Positions 9,332 to 16,744 of a stretch of DNA of 34,957 bases are shown here, piece by piece (position 1 is the stretch's first letter; each line of letters opens with the position of its first letter). A program made the position numbers and the translations under genes. The notes beneath the pieces were generated by a model. The model saw only the letters and a program-made list of their open reading frames with translations. It did not search any database and was not told where the DNA came from. This stretch comes from JBHHYN01 sp046757565 (GTDB taxonomy: Bacteria > Pseudomonadota > Gammaproteobacteria > Eutrophobiales > Eutrophobiaceae): contig JBHHYN010000018.1 in NCBI GenBank assembly GCA_046757565.1, positions 1-34,957 of the forward strand, given 5' to 3'.

Positions 9332-9661
9332 TTATAGACCCTTCATGGTCCCTTTTGGCATCACTGCAGAGATGGCGCTTTTCTGGACCTTGATTTCCAG
9401 GTCTTTTGCAACTTCAATGGCAATAAAATTATCGCCTATCTTGTTAATACGGCCCAACACTCCCCCGCTGGTGACCACTTCATCACCTTTGGCGAGTGCT
9501 GCAAGCATCTGTTTATGCTCCTTGGCCTGCTTTGTCTGCGGCCGTATCAGCATAAAATAGAAGATGACAAAAAAAATTATCATCATAATCAGGAATGACC
9601 CCCCTCCCCCTTGCGGAGGAGCACTCTGAGCCCAGGCATCATTAATGAAGTAATCGATCAT
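9332..9661 (-). CDS. yajC: Sec translocase accessory subunit YajC
   Basis: 109 residues from the ATG at 9659-9661; a TTG six codons upstream is a weaker alternative. A short N-terminal segment rich in Gly, Pro and Gln is followed by one TM (about residues 22-42) ending in Tyr-Phe-Met-Leu-Ile-Arg-Pro-Gln, then the cytoplasmic Lys-Gly-Asp-Glu-Val-Val-Thr-Ser-Gly-Gly motif typical of YajC. It associates with SecDF in the inner membrane. It sits between tgt and secD in the usual order. Confidence 0.95.
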   Translation of the reverse strand: MIDYFINDAWAQSAPPQGGGGSFLIMMIIFFVIFYFMLIRPQTKQAKEHKQMLAALAKGDEVVTSGGVLGRINKIGDNFIAIEVAKDLEIKVQKSAISAVMPKGTMKGL

Positions 9662-9691
9662 TGTTAAACTGTATTGCAATAAAGCGCGTTA

Positions 9692-10807
9692 TTATGACAC
9701 AGACGCCACTTTTTGCGTGCGTTTTGCATAAAAATCGGCAATAAAATCCTGTAGAGTCTGTGTCTCGATTGCGCGTTGCAGTCCCCGCATGAGGGAATGG
9801 TAATAATGCAGATTATGCAGCGTGTTCAATCTGCAACCCAGTATCTCATGGCTCTTATCCAGATGGTGCAGGTAGGCGCGGGTATAATGCCGGCAACAAT
9901 AACAATCACACGCTTCATCCACGGGCAGTTGACAATTGCGGTGTTCCGCATTCCGGATCTTGATAACGCCGGTTGCGGTAAACAGTTGGCCGTTACGGGC
10001 ATTGCGGGTCGGTAACACACAGTCGAACATATCGATACCCCGGCAAACGCTCTCCACGATATCCTCAGGCGTGCCCCCACCCATTAAATAACGGGGCTTG
10101 TCCGCTGGCATCAACGGCGCAGTATGGCTCAGGATATCCATCATCTTGCCGGGAGGTTCCCCTACGGAAAGACCGCCGATGGCATAGCCGTCATAACCAA
10201 TACCGGTCAGCCCCGCAAGTGATTCCTCCCGGAACTGCCTGAACATACCCCCCTGGACAATACCAAACAGTGCGGCAGAGTGATCCGCGTGTGCCTCTTT
10301 GCTACGTCTGGCCCAGCGTAAACTCAGTTGCATCGACTCCCTGGTCTCGTCTTGAGTAGCCGGATAGGGTGTGCAATCATCGAAAATCATGACAATGTCT
10401 GCATTCAGATCGTGCTGCATCGCAATGGCCTGTTCCGGTCCCAGAAAAATCGGGTCGCCGTTCAGCGGCGAGCGGAAATGCACTCCCTCTTCAGTGATTT
10501 TTCTTGAATCCGCAAGGCTGTAGACCTGAAACCCGCCAGAATCCGTCAATATCGGCCACTGCCAATGCATGAAGTCATGCAGCCCCCCATGTTGTTTGAT
10601 AATTTCAGCACCGGGCCGCAGTATCAGGTGGAAGGTGTTACCCAGGATAATCTCACTGCCGGTATCCTTTAGCTCCTCCGGGGTCATACCCTTGACCGTG
10701 CCACAGGTGCCAACCGGCATAAACACCGGCGTATCTACCGTGCCACGTTCAAAAACCATACGCCCGCGCCGTGCGTTGTTGTCTGTGTTTAAAACCTCGA
10801 ATTGCAT
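9692..10807 (-). CDS. tgt: Queuine tRNA-ribosyltransferase
   Basis: 371 residues from the ATG at 10805-10807, which matches the family start (Met-x-Phe-Glu); a GTG 15 bases upstream is possible but has no ribosome site. It exchanges guanine 34 for preQ1 in GUN-anticodon tRNAs. Key residues are present: Asp89 in Leu-Thr-Asp-Ser-Gly-Gly-Phe-Gln, nucleophile Asp261 before Pro-Thr-Arg-Asn-Ala-Arg-Asn-Gly, and zinc ligands Cys299, Cys301, Cys304 and His330. It lies downstream of queA, whose product acts on the preQ1-tRNA formed here. Confidence 0.97.
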   Translation of the reverse strand: MQFEVLNTDNNARRGRMVFERGTVDTPVFMPVGTCGTVKGMTPEELKDTGSEIILGNTFHLILRPGAEIIKQHGGLHDFMHWQWPILTDSGGFQVYSLADSRKITEEGVHFRSPLNGDPIFLGPEQAIAMQHDLNADIVMIFDDCTPYPATQDETRESMQLSLRWARRSKEAHADHSAALFGIVQGGMFRQFREESLAGLTGIGYDGYAIGGLSVGEPPGKMMDILSHTAPLMPADKPRYLMGGGTPEDIVESVCRGIDMFDCVLPTRNARNGQLFTATGVIKIRNAEHRNCQLPVDEACDCYCCRHYTRAYLHHLDKSHEILGCRLNTLHNLHYYHSLMRGLQRAIETQTLQDFIADFYAKRTQKVASVS

Positions 10808-10877
10808 TTTCCTGATTGTCACTCGTCAATAGTCATTTGTCATTAGCCAATAATAAAGAACAAGTGACCGATGACAA
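10808..10877. repeat. Small intergenic spacer of degenerate short repeats
   Basis: Between queA and tgt the sequence is built from loose variants of GTCATT, TGACAA and ATTNRCCAATAA (for example ATTAGCCAATAATAAA and ATTAACCAATAAA). Such low-complexity octamer-like spacers occur between genes in many bacterial genomes. No gene or clear hairpin is visible. Confidence 0.35.
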
Positions 10878-11897
10878 TTAACCAATAAACATGGCATCAC
10901 CATAACTGAAGAACCGGTAATTTTCACGAATCCCTTGCCGGTAGGCATTCAGTACAGGTCCGCGCCCGGCAAAGGCGCAGACCAGCATCAACAATGTCGA
11001 TTCCGGCAAATGGAAATTGGTAATCAAGGCATCCACCATTTGAAATTCAAACCCGGGATAAATGAAGATATCCGTCTCGCCCTCATAAGGATATAACTCC
11101 CCGTTCCTTGCCGCAGATTCAAGACCACGCACGCTGGTGGTCCCGACGGCAATGACACGGCCGCCCCGTTTTCTCGTCTGGTTAACCGCCTTGCATAGCT
11201 CCGTGGTTATCACAAACCACTCACTATGCATGCTATGATCCTCAATCGTCTCCGTTCTCAGCGGCTGAAAGGTAGCGGCCCCCACATGCAGGGTCATGAA
11301 ACCCATTGCCACGCCCTTCTGTTTTAATCTATTCAACAGTGTCTGGGTAAAATGCAGGCCCGCAGTCGGCGCCGCAACCGCACCGGGAGAGCGAGCGTAG
11401 ACTGTCTGATAGCGCTCTTTGTCCATTGGTGTATCCGGACGTTTAATATAGGGGGGAAGTGGAACATGTCCTGTCCGCTCCAGTACCTCCACCAGACTAA
11501 ATCCGGATAATACACCAAGGACAAAGAAACCAGTCCGTCTCTCTATGACTTCCAGCTCCACCCCGTCTTCCAATGCGATTCGCGTACCCGGTCTTGCCTG
11601 CTTACTGGCCCGTAGCTGGGCCAGCATTTGTCTGTCACCAAGCAGGCGCTCCACAAGAATCTCCACCTTGCCGCCGCTCTCTTTCTGACCGAATAGACGC
11701 GCTGGGATTACGCGCGTGTCATTAAACACAAGTAAATCTTCAGGATCGATAAAAGCGATCAGATCGTCAAACTTGCTGTTCCGTAATTTCCCGGTTGCGC
11801 GGTTCAAACAGAGCAGACGACTATCGCCCCGTCGTTTTGTAGGATACTGGGCAATCAGCTGTTTCGGAAGTTCATAGAAAAAATCATTTCGCTGCAT
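10878..11897 (-). CDS. queA: S-adenosylmethionine:tRNA ribosyltransferase-isomerase
   Basis: 339 residues from the ATG at 11895-11897 (Met-Gln-Arg-Asn-Asp-Phe); an upstream start would add six residues not seen in the family. It moves the ribosyl part of SAM to preQ1-tRNA, giving epoxyqueuosine. Family motifs are present: Leu-Val-Phe-Asn-Asp-Thr-Arg-Val-Ile-Pro-Ala-Arg, Pro-Thr-Ala-Gly-Leu-His-Phe, Val-Thr/Leu-His-Val-Gly-Ala-Ala-Thr-Phe-Gln-Pro, and Asn-Phe-His-Leu-Pro-Glu-Ser-Thr-Leu. The C-terminus ends just after Gly-Asp-Ala-Met-Phe-Ile, shorter than E. coli by some 14 residues. It is first in the queA-tgt-yajC-secDF run. Confidence 0.96.
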   Translation of the reverse strand: MQRNDFFYELPKQLIAQYPTKRRGDSRLLCLNRATGKLRNSKFDDLIAFIDPEDLLVFNDTRVIPARLFGQKESGGKVEILVERLLGDRQMLAQLRASKQARPGTRIALEDGVELEVIERRTGFFVLGVLSGFSLVEVLERTGHVPLPPYIKRPDTPMDKERYQTVYARSPGAVAAPTAGLHFTQTLLNRLKQKGVAMGFMTLHVGAATFQPLRTETIEDHSMHSEWFVITTELCKAVNQTRKRGGRVIAVGTTSVRGLESAARNGELYPYEGETDIFIYPGFEFQMVDALITNFHLPESTLLMLVCAFAGRGPVLNAYRQGIRENYRFFSYGDAMFIG

Positions 11898-12010
11898 GGC
11901 GCGCGATGGTAGCAAAATAGACGACCAAAAGGATTACCTGATTTGCTGCCTGCGGCATCAGGTGATATAGCCATTGTCCCATAACGATGGGCGTCAAACA
12001 CTATTAGAGA

Positions 12011-12036
12011 AATAAAAACAGCGCCCCAGGGGCGCT
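12011..12036 (-). terminator. Rho-independent terminator for leftward transcription
   Basis: A perfect GC-rich palindrome (AGCGCCCC-A-GGGGCGCT, 12020-12036) is followed on the minus strand by a U-rich tail (GTTTTTATTT). It would stop leftward transcripts coming from the ABC exporter/spt operon after they cross the tRNA region, and so insulate queA from them. There is no T-run on the plus side. Confidence 0.75.
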
Positions 12037-12090
12037 TACGGGCACCTTGGCATTTCCCGTCTCTGATTCATTAATGAATCTGTGTTTCCA

Positions 12091-12119
12091 TTTTATTTTA
12101 GAAAGAGTTTCCTTATACT
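12091..12119 (+). promoter_or_regulatory. Likely tRNA-Leu promoter
   Basis: A TATACT -10 box (12114-12119) lies 24 bases before the tRNA 5' end and is followed by a GC-rich discriminator (TGCCTGC), as in stringently controlled tRNA promoters. The -35 position (around 12091-12096, TTTTAT) is a poor match, so the call rests mainly on the -10 box and position. Confidence 0.45.
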
Positions 12120-12143
12120 TGCCTGCATGTTTTCACTTTCAAT

Positions 12144-12230
12144 GCCGGGGTGGCGGAACTGGTAGACGCGCCAGACTCAAAATCTGGTTTGGGCAACCAA
12201 GTGAGAGTTCGAGTCTCTCTCCCGGCACCA
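12144..12230 (+). tRNA. tRNA-Leu (anticodon CAA)
   Basis: 87 bases including an encoded CCA. The acceptor stem GCCGGGG/TCCCGGC closes with one G-T pair. The D arm contains the class II AACTGGTAGACGC element, the anticodon stem CCAGA/TCTGG holds loop CTCAAAA (anticodon CAA, reading UUG), a long variable arm follows (TTGGG...CCAAG), and the T arm contains GTTCGAGTC. It marks the border between the housekeeping genes on the left and the lipid region on the right; the convergent ABC exporter stop codon is only 8 bases beyond it. Confidence 0.96.
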
Positions 12231-12237
12231 ATTACTT

Positions 12238-13980
12238 CTATGCCCTCCCCGATAATGCCTTGTAGTCAACCTTCGACTTCTGATCTGGACCCTTGTTGCG
12301 GGCAACCGGTAGCGCCCTGCCATCAGTCAGAGAAAATATGTAATCGGCAGAATCCACGACAGCAGTCTGATGGGAGACGACGATCACCGTAAGCACCTTC
12401 GACAAACTCTGTAGCGTTTCACAAATCAGTCGTTCATTATGTGCATCCAAAGCACTGGTAGGCTCATCGAGGATGAGGAGACGGGGATGATGGGCCAGGG
12501 CCCGGGCAATGGCAATACGTTGGCGCTGCCCACCGGAGAGTTGACCACCGCGCTCACCGATAATCGTATGTAGACCTTCGGGCAACGCACTAACAAAGTC
12601 CCAGGCACCTGCCTGTTGAAGCGCCCAGGTCGCATCTGCTTCCGTCAGACCAGGCTCACCGGCAATAACGTTGTTGAAAATGCCGTCATGCAACAGGATC
12701 GTGTCCTGGGATACATAGCCAATCATACGCCGCCAACAACGCAAATCGATATCGTTTAACGATACACCGTCTATCAGTATGTCTCCGGAATCGGGGCGTA
12801 CCAGGCCACACAACAGATCAATCAGCGTGCTTTTGCCGATCCCTGATGGCCCGACCACAGCGGTAAAGGAACGCACGGGAACCTTCAGCTTTAATTCCCG
12901 AAAGACACGTTTGTTTCCATACCTGAAACAGACGTTATGTATCTCGATACCACGTTCAAGGCTGGGATGTTGAGTTCCCATCGATTTTTCAACAGCAAGG
13001 CGCGCCTCTTCAACAGCCGTGCGTAGCGCCCAATAGGCGCTCTCCTGCACGGTCATTTGCTGATAGCGTCGCTGTGTCTTGGTAAGCAGGCCCAGTACGC
13101 GCACCAACAGGAAGACAAGCATCATGACTGACGCCAGTGACAATTGCCACCATACCAATGCCACATACAGACCGGCTGCTGCCAGAGCGGTGAGCATCGG
13201 CTCCTGAACGGCACGCAGTCCCTCCCTGCTCAGCACCTCCCGGCGCAAGGCGTTTTCAAGCTGGGTGGTTTGCTCCCGGAGAATCGCGTCGGAGACGTTG
13301 TCCCGAGCCATCGCCTTTAATGACTTCACCGATCCCAATACGTCTGTCAGATAGGACAACAGCGACCGGAGTAATCGCGTCTGTTTCGTACCGGCACGGC
13401 GTGCCGCACGCACTAACCAATGTAGGGTCATTAGAATGAGCAATCCCAGCACCAATGAAACCAGTGTGGCCTGCCAGGAGATCATGAGTGCTATAAAGGT
13501 GTACACGGCGACTTGTACGCAGAAGGCAAGAATATTGGCACCGTATTCAAATGCAATTGCCGCCCGGTAGGCCTCTGTTGCTACGGAATTCGCCAGGGAC
13601 CCCGTAGACTTGCGCAGGTAATATTCCCAACGGCTTGCAAATAGCGCCTCGATAAGTTGCAGGCGAAGTGACGTTGCCACATGCGCTACCGTAAAACCGA
13701 CCTGACGATTGGCTACCAGCAACAGCATACCCCTGAGGGTCATGCCAACAACAATGACCAGCAGCATGACGCCTATCGTCGGTTCGACTCCCATGAGACG
13801 CAGATTTTGAACCACGAACCGACCGACGCCTGAGTCGATGGAATCGCCTATTGAAACCGAGAGTAGCGGTAACATCGTAGTCAGGCTCAATCCCTCGACT
13901 ATTCCAGCGATCAACAGTGCAAACAACATGATCGCTCCCCGCCGTGGGTAAGCCATAATAAACGCAAACAGTGTCCGCAT
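12238..13980 (-). CDS. MsbA-like type I ABC exporter (fused permease and ATPase)
   Basis: 580 residues. The N-terminal half (about 1-310) has six TMs of the type I exporter fold. The C-terminal nucleotide-binding domain has Walker A Gly-Pro-Ser-Gly-Ile-Gly-Lys-Ser-Thr (377-385), the Q-loop in Tyr-Val-Ser-Gln-Asp, signature Leu-Ser-Gly-Gly-Gln (481-485), Walker B Leu-Leu-Ile-Leu-Asp-Glu-Pro (501-507) and H-loop His near 538. Such half-transporters dimerise and flip lipids, lipid-linked glycans or peptides. It follows spt by 106 bases on the same strand, so I infer it flips the ceramide-based lipid made by this cluster, in the way MsbA flips lipid A core. An unrelated lipid or peptide substrate cannot be excluded. 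It is the last gene before the leftward terminator. Confidence 0.88.
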   Translation of the reverse strand: MRTLFAFIMAYPRRGAIMLFALLIAGIVEGLSLTTMLPLLSVSIGDSIDSGVGRFVVQNLRLMGVEPTIGVMLLVIVVGMTLRGMLLLVANRQVGFTVAHVATSLRLQLIEALFASRWEYYLRKSTGSLANSVATEAYRAAIAFEYGANILAFCVQVAVYTFIALMISWQATLVSLVLGLLILMTLHWLVRAARRAGTKQTRLLRSLLSYLTDVLGSVKSLKAMARDNVSDAILREQTTQLENALRREVLSREGLRAVQEPMLTALAAAGLYVALVWWQLSLASVMMLVFLLVRVLGLLTKTQRRYQQMTVQESAYWALRTAVEEARLAVEKSMGTQHPSLERGIEIHNVCFRYGNKRVFRELKLKVPVRSFTAVVGPSGIGKSTLIDLLCGLVRPDSGDILIDGVSLNDIDLRCWRRMIGYVSQDTILLHDGIFNNVIAGEPGLTEADATWALQQAGAWDFVSALPEGLHTIIGERGGQLSGGQRQRIAIARALAHHPRLLILDEPTSALDAHNERLICETLQSLSKVLTVIVVSHQTAVVDSADYIFSLTDGRALPVARNKGPDQKSKVDYKALSGRA

Positions 13981-14086
13981 AGTGCTGTCCTGATTGATGC
14001 CCGGGGTTTCCTTCGATTATGTCATTGTGCCTTCGATGCGCATACAACACTCAATACTGTTAGAACAATCCGGCGCCGGGCAAGCA

Positions 14087-15292
14087 CTATAACGAAACCT
14101 TTGCATCCAATACGATTTCGCGTAACTCTGCAAAGGCGCGGCAAATGTGGTCTATCTGCCCGTTGGTATGGGCGGCGCTGACGCTGCAACGCACCAGTGA
14201 CTTATCTCCGGGGGCAGCAGGTGGAAAAATCAGATTGACGTAGATACCATGCTCGAACAGCCCTCGCCAAAGCGCCAGTGCCTGCTCCCGGGTCTCCACC
14301 ATTACGGCCACAACAGGGCTCGGCTCCGGGCCCAGTTGATAGCCCAGCTCAATGAGATATGTATACAGCCTCTGCGCATGCCGCCACAACCTTGTACGCA
14401 GAGCCGCACCATCACGGAGCAGTCTTAAGGCGGCCCGTGTCGAGGCGATCACTGACGGCGAGGGCGATGCCGTAAACACATATGGGCGGCTCATGTAGCG
14501 CACCAGATCGAGTTGCGGATGATTGCTTGCGCAGTAACCCCCGATACCACCGAGGCTCTTGCTGAATGTACCGACAATAAAATCAACCTCATCGGTGACC
14601 CCCTCCACCTCCACCAAACCGCGTCCTGTCTCCCCCAGGACCCCAAGTGAATGGGCCTCATCCACAAGCAGGTAGCTGCCATAGGTGCGCTTCAGAGCGA
14701 CCATGTCCGCCAGCGGTGCCCGGTCGCCAAGCATACTGTAGATCCCTTCAACGATGATCAACGCCCCGTCTGCGCCATCACCGAGTCGTCGCAACCGTTT
14801 ATCAAGATCGGCGGGACTGTTATGGCGGAAGCGGATCACCTCGGCGCCGCTCAGACGGCAACCATCGTAGATGCTGGCATGACAGTCGGCGTCGATCAGC
14901 AGCACGTCTTCCCCGGCGCGCGCCAAACCCGAAATCATCGCCAGATTTGCCTGGTAACCGGTAGTGAATACAATAGCCGAACGGCACCCGTAGAACTCCG
15001 CCAATTCCCGCTCCAGCGCCCGATGACCGGCAAAGTTGCCGTTGGCCATGCGCGAACCGGTGGTTCCGGTACCTTCCCTGTCGATGGCGTCATGGGCCGC
15101 TTGCAGGCATTCCGGCGCAAACGTCAGACCAAGATAATTGTTAGTGCCGGCGAGCAGAATACGGCGGCCACCGATGCGGGCCTCAGTGGCGGAATAGATC
15201 TCTTCTATCGGGCTCCCGAATGGATCAAAACCTGTCGCCAGCAATGACTGACGGTCCTTTTGTAATGAGCCAAACTTGTCAAGCAGGGACAT
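14087..15292 (-). CDS. spt: Serine palmitoyltransferase (alpha-oxoamine synthase)
   Basis: 401 residues, a PLP enzyme of the alpha-oxoamine synthase family (with BioF, KBL, HemA). PLP-binding features: His138 in Asp-Cys-His-Ala-Ser (ring stacking), Asp211/His214 in Val-Asp-Glu-Ala-His-Ser, and Schiff-base Lys245 in Gly-Thr-Phe-Ser-Lys-Ser-Leu-Gly-Gly. Sequence alone does not separate SPT from its relatives. The neighbours do: a dedicated ACP, an acyl-ACP synthetase, a CerR-like reductase and a bCerS family gene match the Caulobacter ceramide set, so it should condense serine with an acyl-ACP to 3-ketosphinganine. Its ATG is 3 bases from a MITE-like element that separates it from acpR; the only possible ribosome site (GCGGG) is now inside that element. 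Confidence 0.88.
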   Translation of the reverse strand: MSLLDKFGSLQKDRQSLLATGFDPFGSPIEEIYSATEARIGGRRILLAGTNNYLGLTFAPECLQAAHDAIDREGTGTTGSRMANGNFAGHRALERELAEFYGCRSAIVFTTGYQANLAMISGLARAGEDVLLIDADCHASIYDGCRLSGAEVIRFRHNSPADLDKRLRRLGDGADGALIIVEGIYSMLGDRAPLADMVALKRTYGSYLLVDEAHSLGVLGETGRGLVEVEGVTDEVDFIVGTFSKSLGGIGGYCASNHPQLDLVRYMSRPYVFTASPSPSVIASTRAALRLLRDGAALRTRLWRHAQRLYTYLIELGYQLGPEPSPVVAVMVETREQALALWRGLFEHGIYVNLIFPPAAPGDKSLVRCSVSAAHTNGQIDHICRAFAELREIVLDAKVSL

Positions 15293-15295
15293 GGC

Positions 15296-15542
15296 TAGCC
15301 CGCATATTGCACCAAGGAATCGTGATGATCGCGCAAGGCTGAACTTTGCAAAACGTGCTCACGAACGAAAGCATAACCATAGCTCTGGTTGAGGGAGTAT
15401 GTGCGTTTTGCAAAGTCCAGAACAAGCGAGGGCACGGTTAGCGATGACGGGAATAAATTGTGAAAATAGTTGAATCATTGAAATCATTGCCTGATAAGTC
15501 TAAAAGCTATTATAACAGTGCCTTGGTGCAATATGCGGGCTA
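15296..15542. mobile_element. MITE-like element with TA target duplication (IS630/mariner type)
   Basis: Perfect 22-bp inverted repeats (15296-15317 and 15521-15542) bound a 247-bp non-coding segment. Read as TA + 20-bp terminal inverted repeat (GCCCGCATAT...), the element is 243 bp with a duplicated TA, the signature of IS630/Tc1-mariner transposition. Inside are a 13-bp inverted repeat (15343-15355 and 15404-15416) and a central hairpin AACCA/TGGTT (15375-15390), so the whole element can fold into nested stems. No open reading frame of note is inside. Deleting the element and one TA gives an acpR stop TAG, two bases, then the spt ATG: strong support for a clean insertion into a tightly packed operon. 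Confidence 0.85.
15509..15517 (-). promoter_or_regulatory. Extended -10 promoter element inside the MITE, reading toward spt
   Basis: On the minus strand the sequence reads TG-T-TATAAT, a perfect extended -10 box, just inside the repeat on the acpR side. A TTGCAC lies upstream in the terminal repeat but only 11 bases away, too close for a normal -35; extended -10 promoters can work without one. It would drive spt and the ABC exporter from about 210 bases upstream of spt. Confidence 0.5.
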
Positions 15543-15791
15543 ATCCGCCGGCCCCAGTTCGTGGATTTTCCGGGCGAGGTCGCCCACTGTGTGAACATCA
15601 ACCAGAAGATTCATCGGGATAGAGATATCGAACTCATCTTCCACCTCCATGATTAAGTCCAGGACCCTGTTAGAGTCGAGTCCCAATCCTTCAATCAGGT
15701 CGGTATCCTCATCCGGTTTTATCTTGTCTCCAGCAAACTGCTGAAGATGCCGGTGGAGACGCATAAGCACTTCGTCGTAGCTGACAGCCAT
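15540..15791 (-). CDS. acpR: Acyl carrier protein dedicated to sphingolipid synthesis (AcpR-like)
   Basis: 83 residues with the phosphopantetheine site Gly-Leu-Asp-Ser, Ser40. Acidic helices follow (Val-Glu-Asp-Glu-Phe). It differs from housekeeping AcpP (it lacks the Asp-Ser-Leu-Asp continuation and has Asp-Ser-Asn-Arg instead) and lies between cerR and spt, so it is expected to carry the acyl chain used by Spt, loaded by the acyl-ACP synthetase two genes upstream. A GGAG ribosome site precedes the ATG by 8 bases. The stop codon TAG is made from the TA target duplication plus the first base of the MITE repeat; the same stop is restored on removing the element. Confidence 0.88.
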   Translation of the reverse strand: MAVSYDEVLMRLHRHLQQFAGDKIKPDEDTDLIEGLGLDSNRVLDLIMEVEDEFDISIPMNLLVDVHTVGDLARKIHELGPAD

Positions 15792-15814
15792 GGTTCAGCT
15801 CCGTGCGGATCTGT

Positions 15815-16735
15815 TCATGCATGCAGCAGGGCAGCGTCATGAAAGGCGCGCCGCAAGTGTACTTGGGGACGCCAGCCCAGTGCCTGGGTCAAGCGCGTAT
15901 TGTCGCAGACCCAGTCCGGATGAAGTAGTTCCCGCACCTTTCCCGGTGTCAACATGGGTTGATAACGGAGCAGCCGACTCCACCACAAATTCATGTAGGC
16001 AAATATACTGAGGAAAAATGGTGGTATGGAAATTATCCTTACCGGGCGCCCTCGGACTCGTTCAGCGATCGCACTCAGTGAGCACCAGTCATAACCACCG
16101 CTGGTGCCGTCATCCAATTCAAATACACCCCGCACCGGAACGGGTGAAGCGAGCCATGAGAGGATAGCTTCGACCAGGTCATCGATATGCAGCAGGCTGA
16201 AACGCATACTTGAGCGCCCAATCACGGGTAAGACCCCGAACCGGGTTATATTCAGTAGAGGCCGGATCTCGCGATCACCGGGGCCATACACGGCAGTTGG
16301 ACGGAATACTGCCCAGGGCATGGCATCGGCACGCTCAACCAGCATCTGTTCGGCCATGTGTTTACTGGCCGCATACCAGGAAAGCTGAGGAACTCTTGCC
16401 GCCAGAGAAGAGATGAAGAGCAAACGTGGTTGCCGTTGCTGTTGCGTCGATGCTTCAACCAGCCTGGCGGTACCTTCGCTATTGACGTGATAAAAATACG
16501 ATTCACTGTTACCCCGTACCACACCGGCACAGTGCACGACAGCGCTGGCGCCATCTACGAGCCTTGCCAGAGCAGTACTGTTGTCCAGATCGCCCTGCAC
16601 CCACTCTACCGGTCCGGTATCGTTATGGGGCCGGCGGCTGAGCGCCCGGGTAGACCAGCCTTTTGCAGTCAGGGCGCTTAGCAGCGCACCTCCGATGAAG
16701 CCCGTGGCGCCGGTAAGTGCCACCAGTCTAGACAC
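15815..16735 (-). CDS. cerR: NAD(P)-dependent extended SDR, probable ceramide reductase CerR
   Basis: 306 residues of the NAD-dependent epimerase/dehydratase (extended SDR) family. The dinucleotide motif is Gly9-Ala-Thr-Gly12-Phe-Ile-Gly15 and the catalytic pair Tyr121-x-x-x-Lys125, with Ser109/Ser110 supplying the third residue. In Caulobacter the CerR member of this family reduces the 3-keto group of the sphingoid base, after N-acylation, to give ceramide. The assignment to CerR rests on position between aasR and acpR. The start is GTG (16733-16735), 9 bases after the aasR stop, which fits translational coupling. Confidence 0.82.
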   Translation of the reverse strand: MSRLVALTGATGFIGGALLSALTAKGWSTRALSRRPHNDTGPVEWVQGDLDNSTALARLVDGASAVVHCAGVVRGNSESYFYHVNSEGTARLVEASTQQQRQPRLLFISSLAARVPQLSWYAASKHMAEQMLVERADAMPWAVFRPTAVYGPGDREIRPLLNITRFGVLPVIGRSSMRFSLLHIDDLVEAILSWLASPVPVRGVFELDDGTSGGYDWCSLSAIAERVRGRPVRIISIPPFFLSIFAYMNLWWSRLLRYQPMLTPGKVRELLHPDWVCDNTRLTQALGWRPQVHLRRAFHDAALLHA

Positions 16736-16744
16736 GTCGATATG

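Noticed and set aside
10808..10877. queA-tgt spacer as a preQ1 riboswitch
   Set aside because: It lies between two enzymes of the pathway, is short and AT-rich, and shows none of the expected stem-pseudoknot pattern.
14651..15247. 198-codon plus-strand frame opposite spt
   Set aside because: Antisense shadow of a conserved PLP enzyme; no features of a real protein.
14087..15292. Spt as BioF (biotin) or KBL (threonine degradation)
   Set aside because: No bio or tdh genes nearby, while the ACP, acyl-ACP synthetase, CerR and bCerS neighbours match ceramide synthesis.
15296..15542. The 247-bp segment as a small RNA, attenuator or CRISPR remnant
   Set aside because: The perfect end repeats with TA duplication, and the clean acpR-spt junction left on removal, fit transposition much better.
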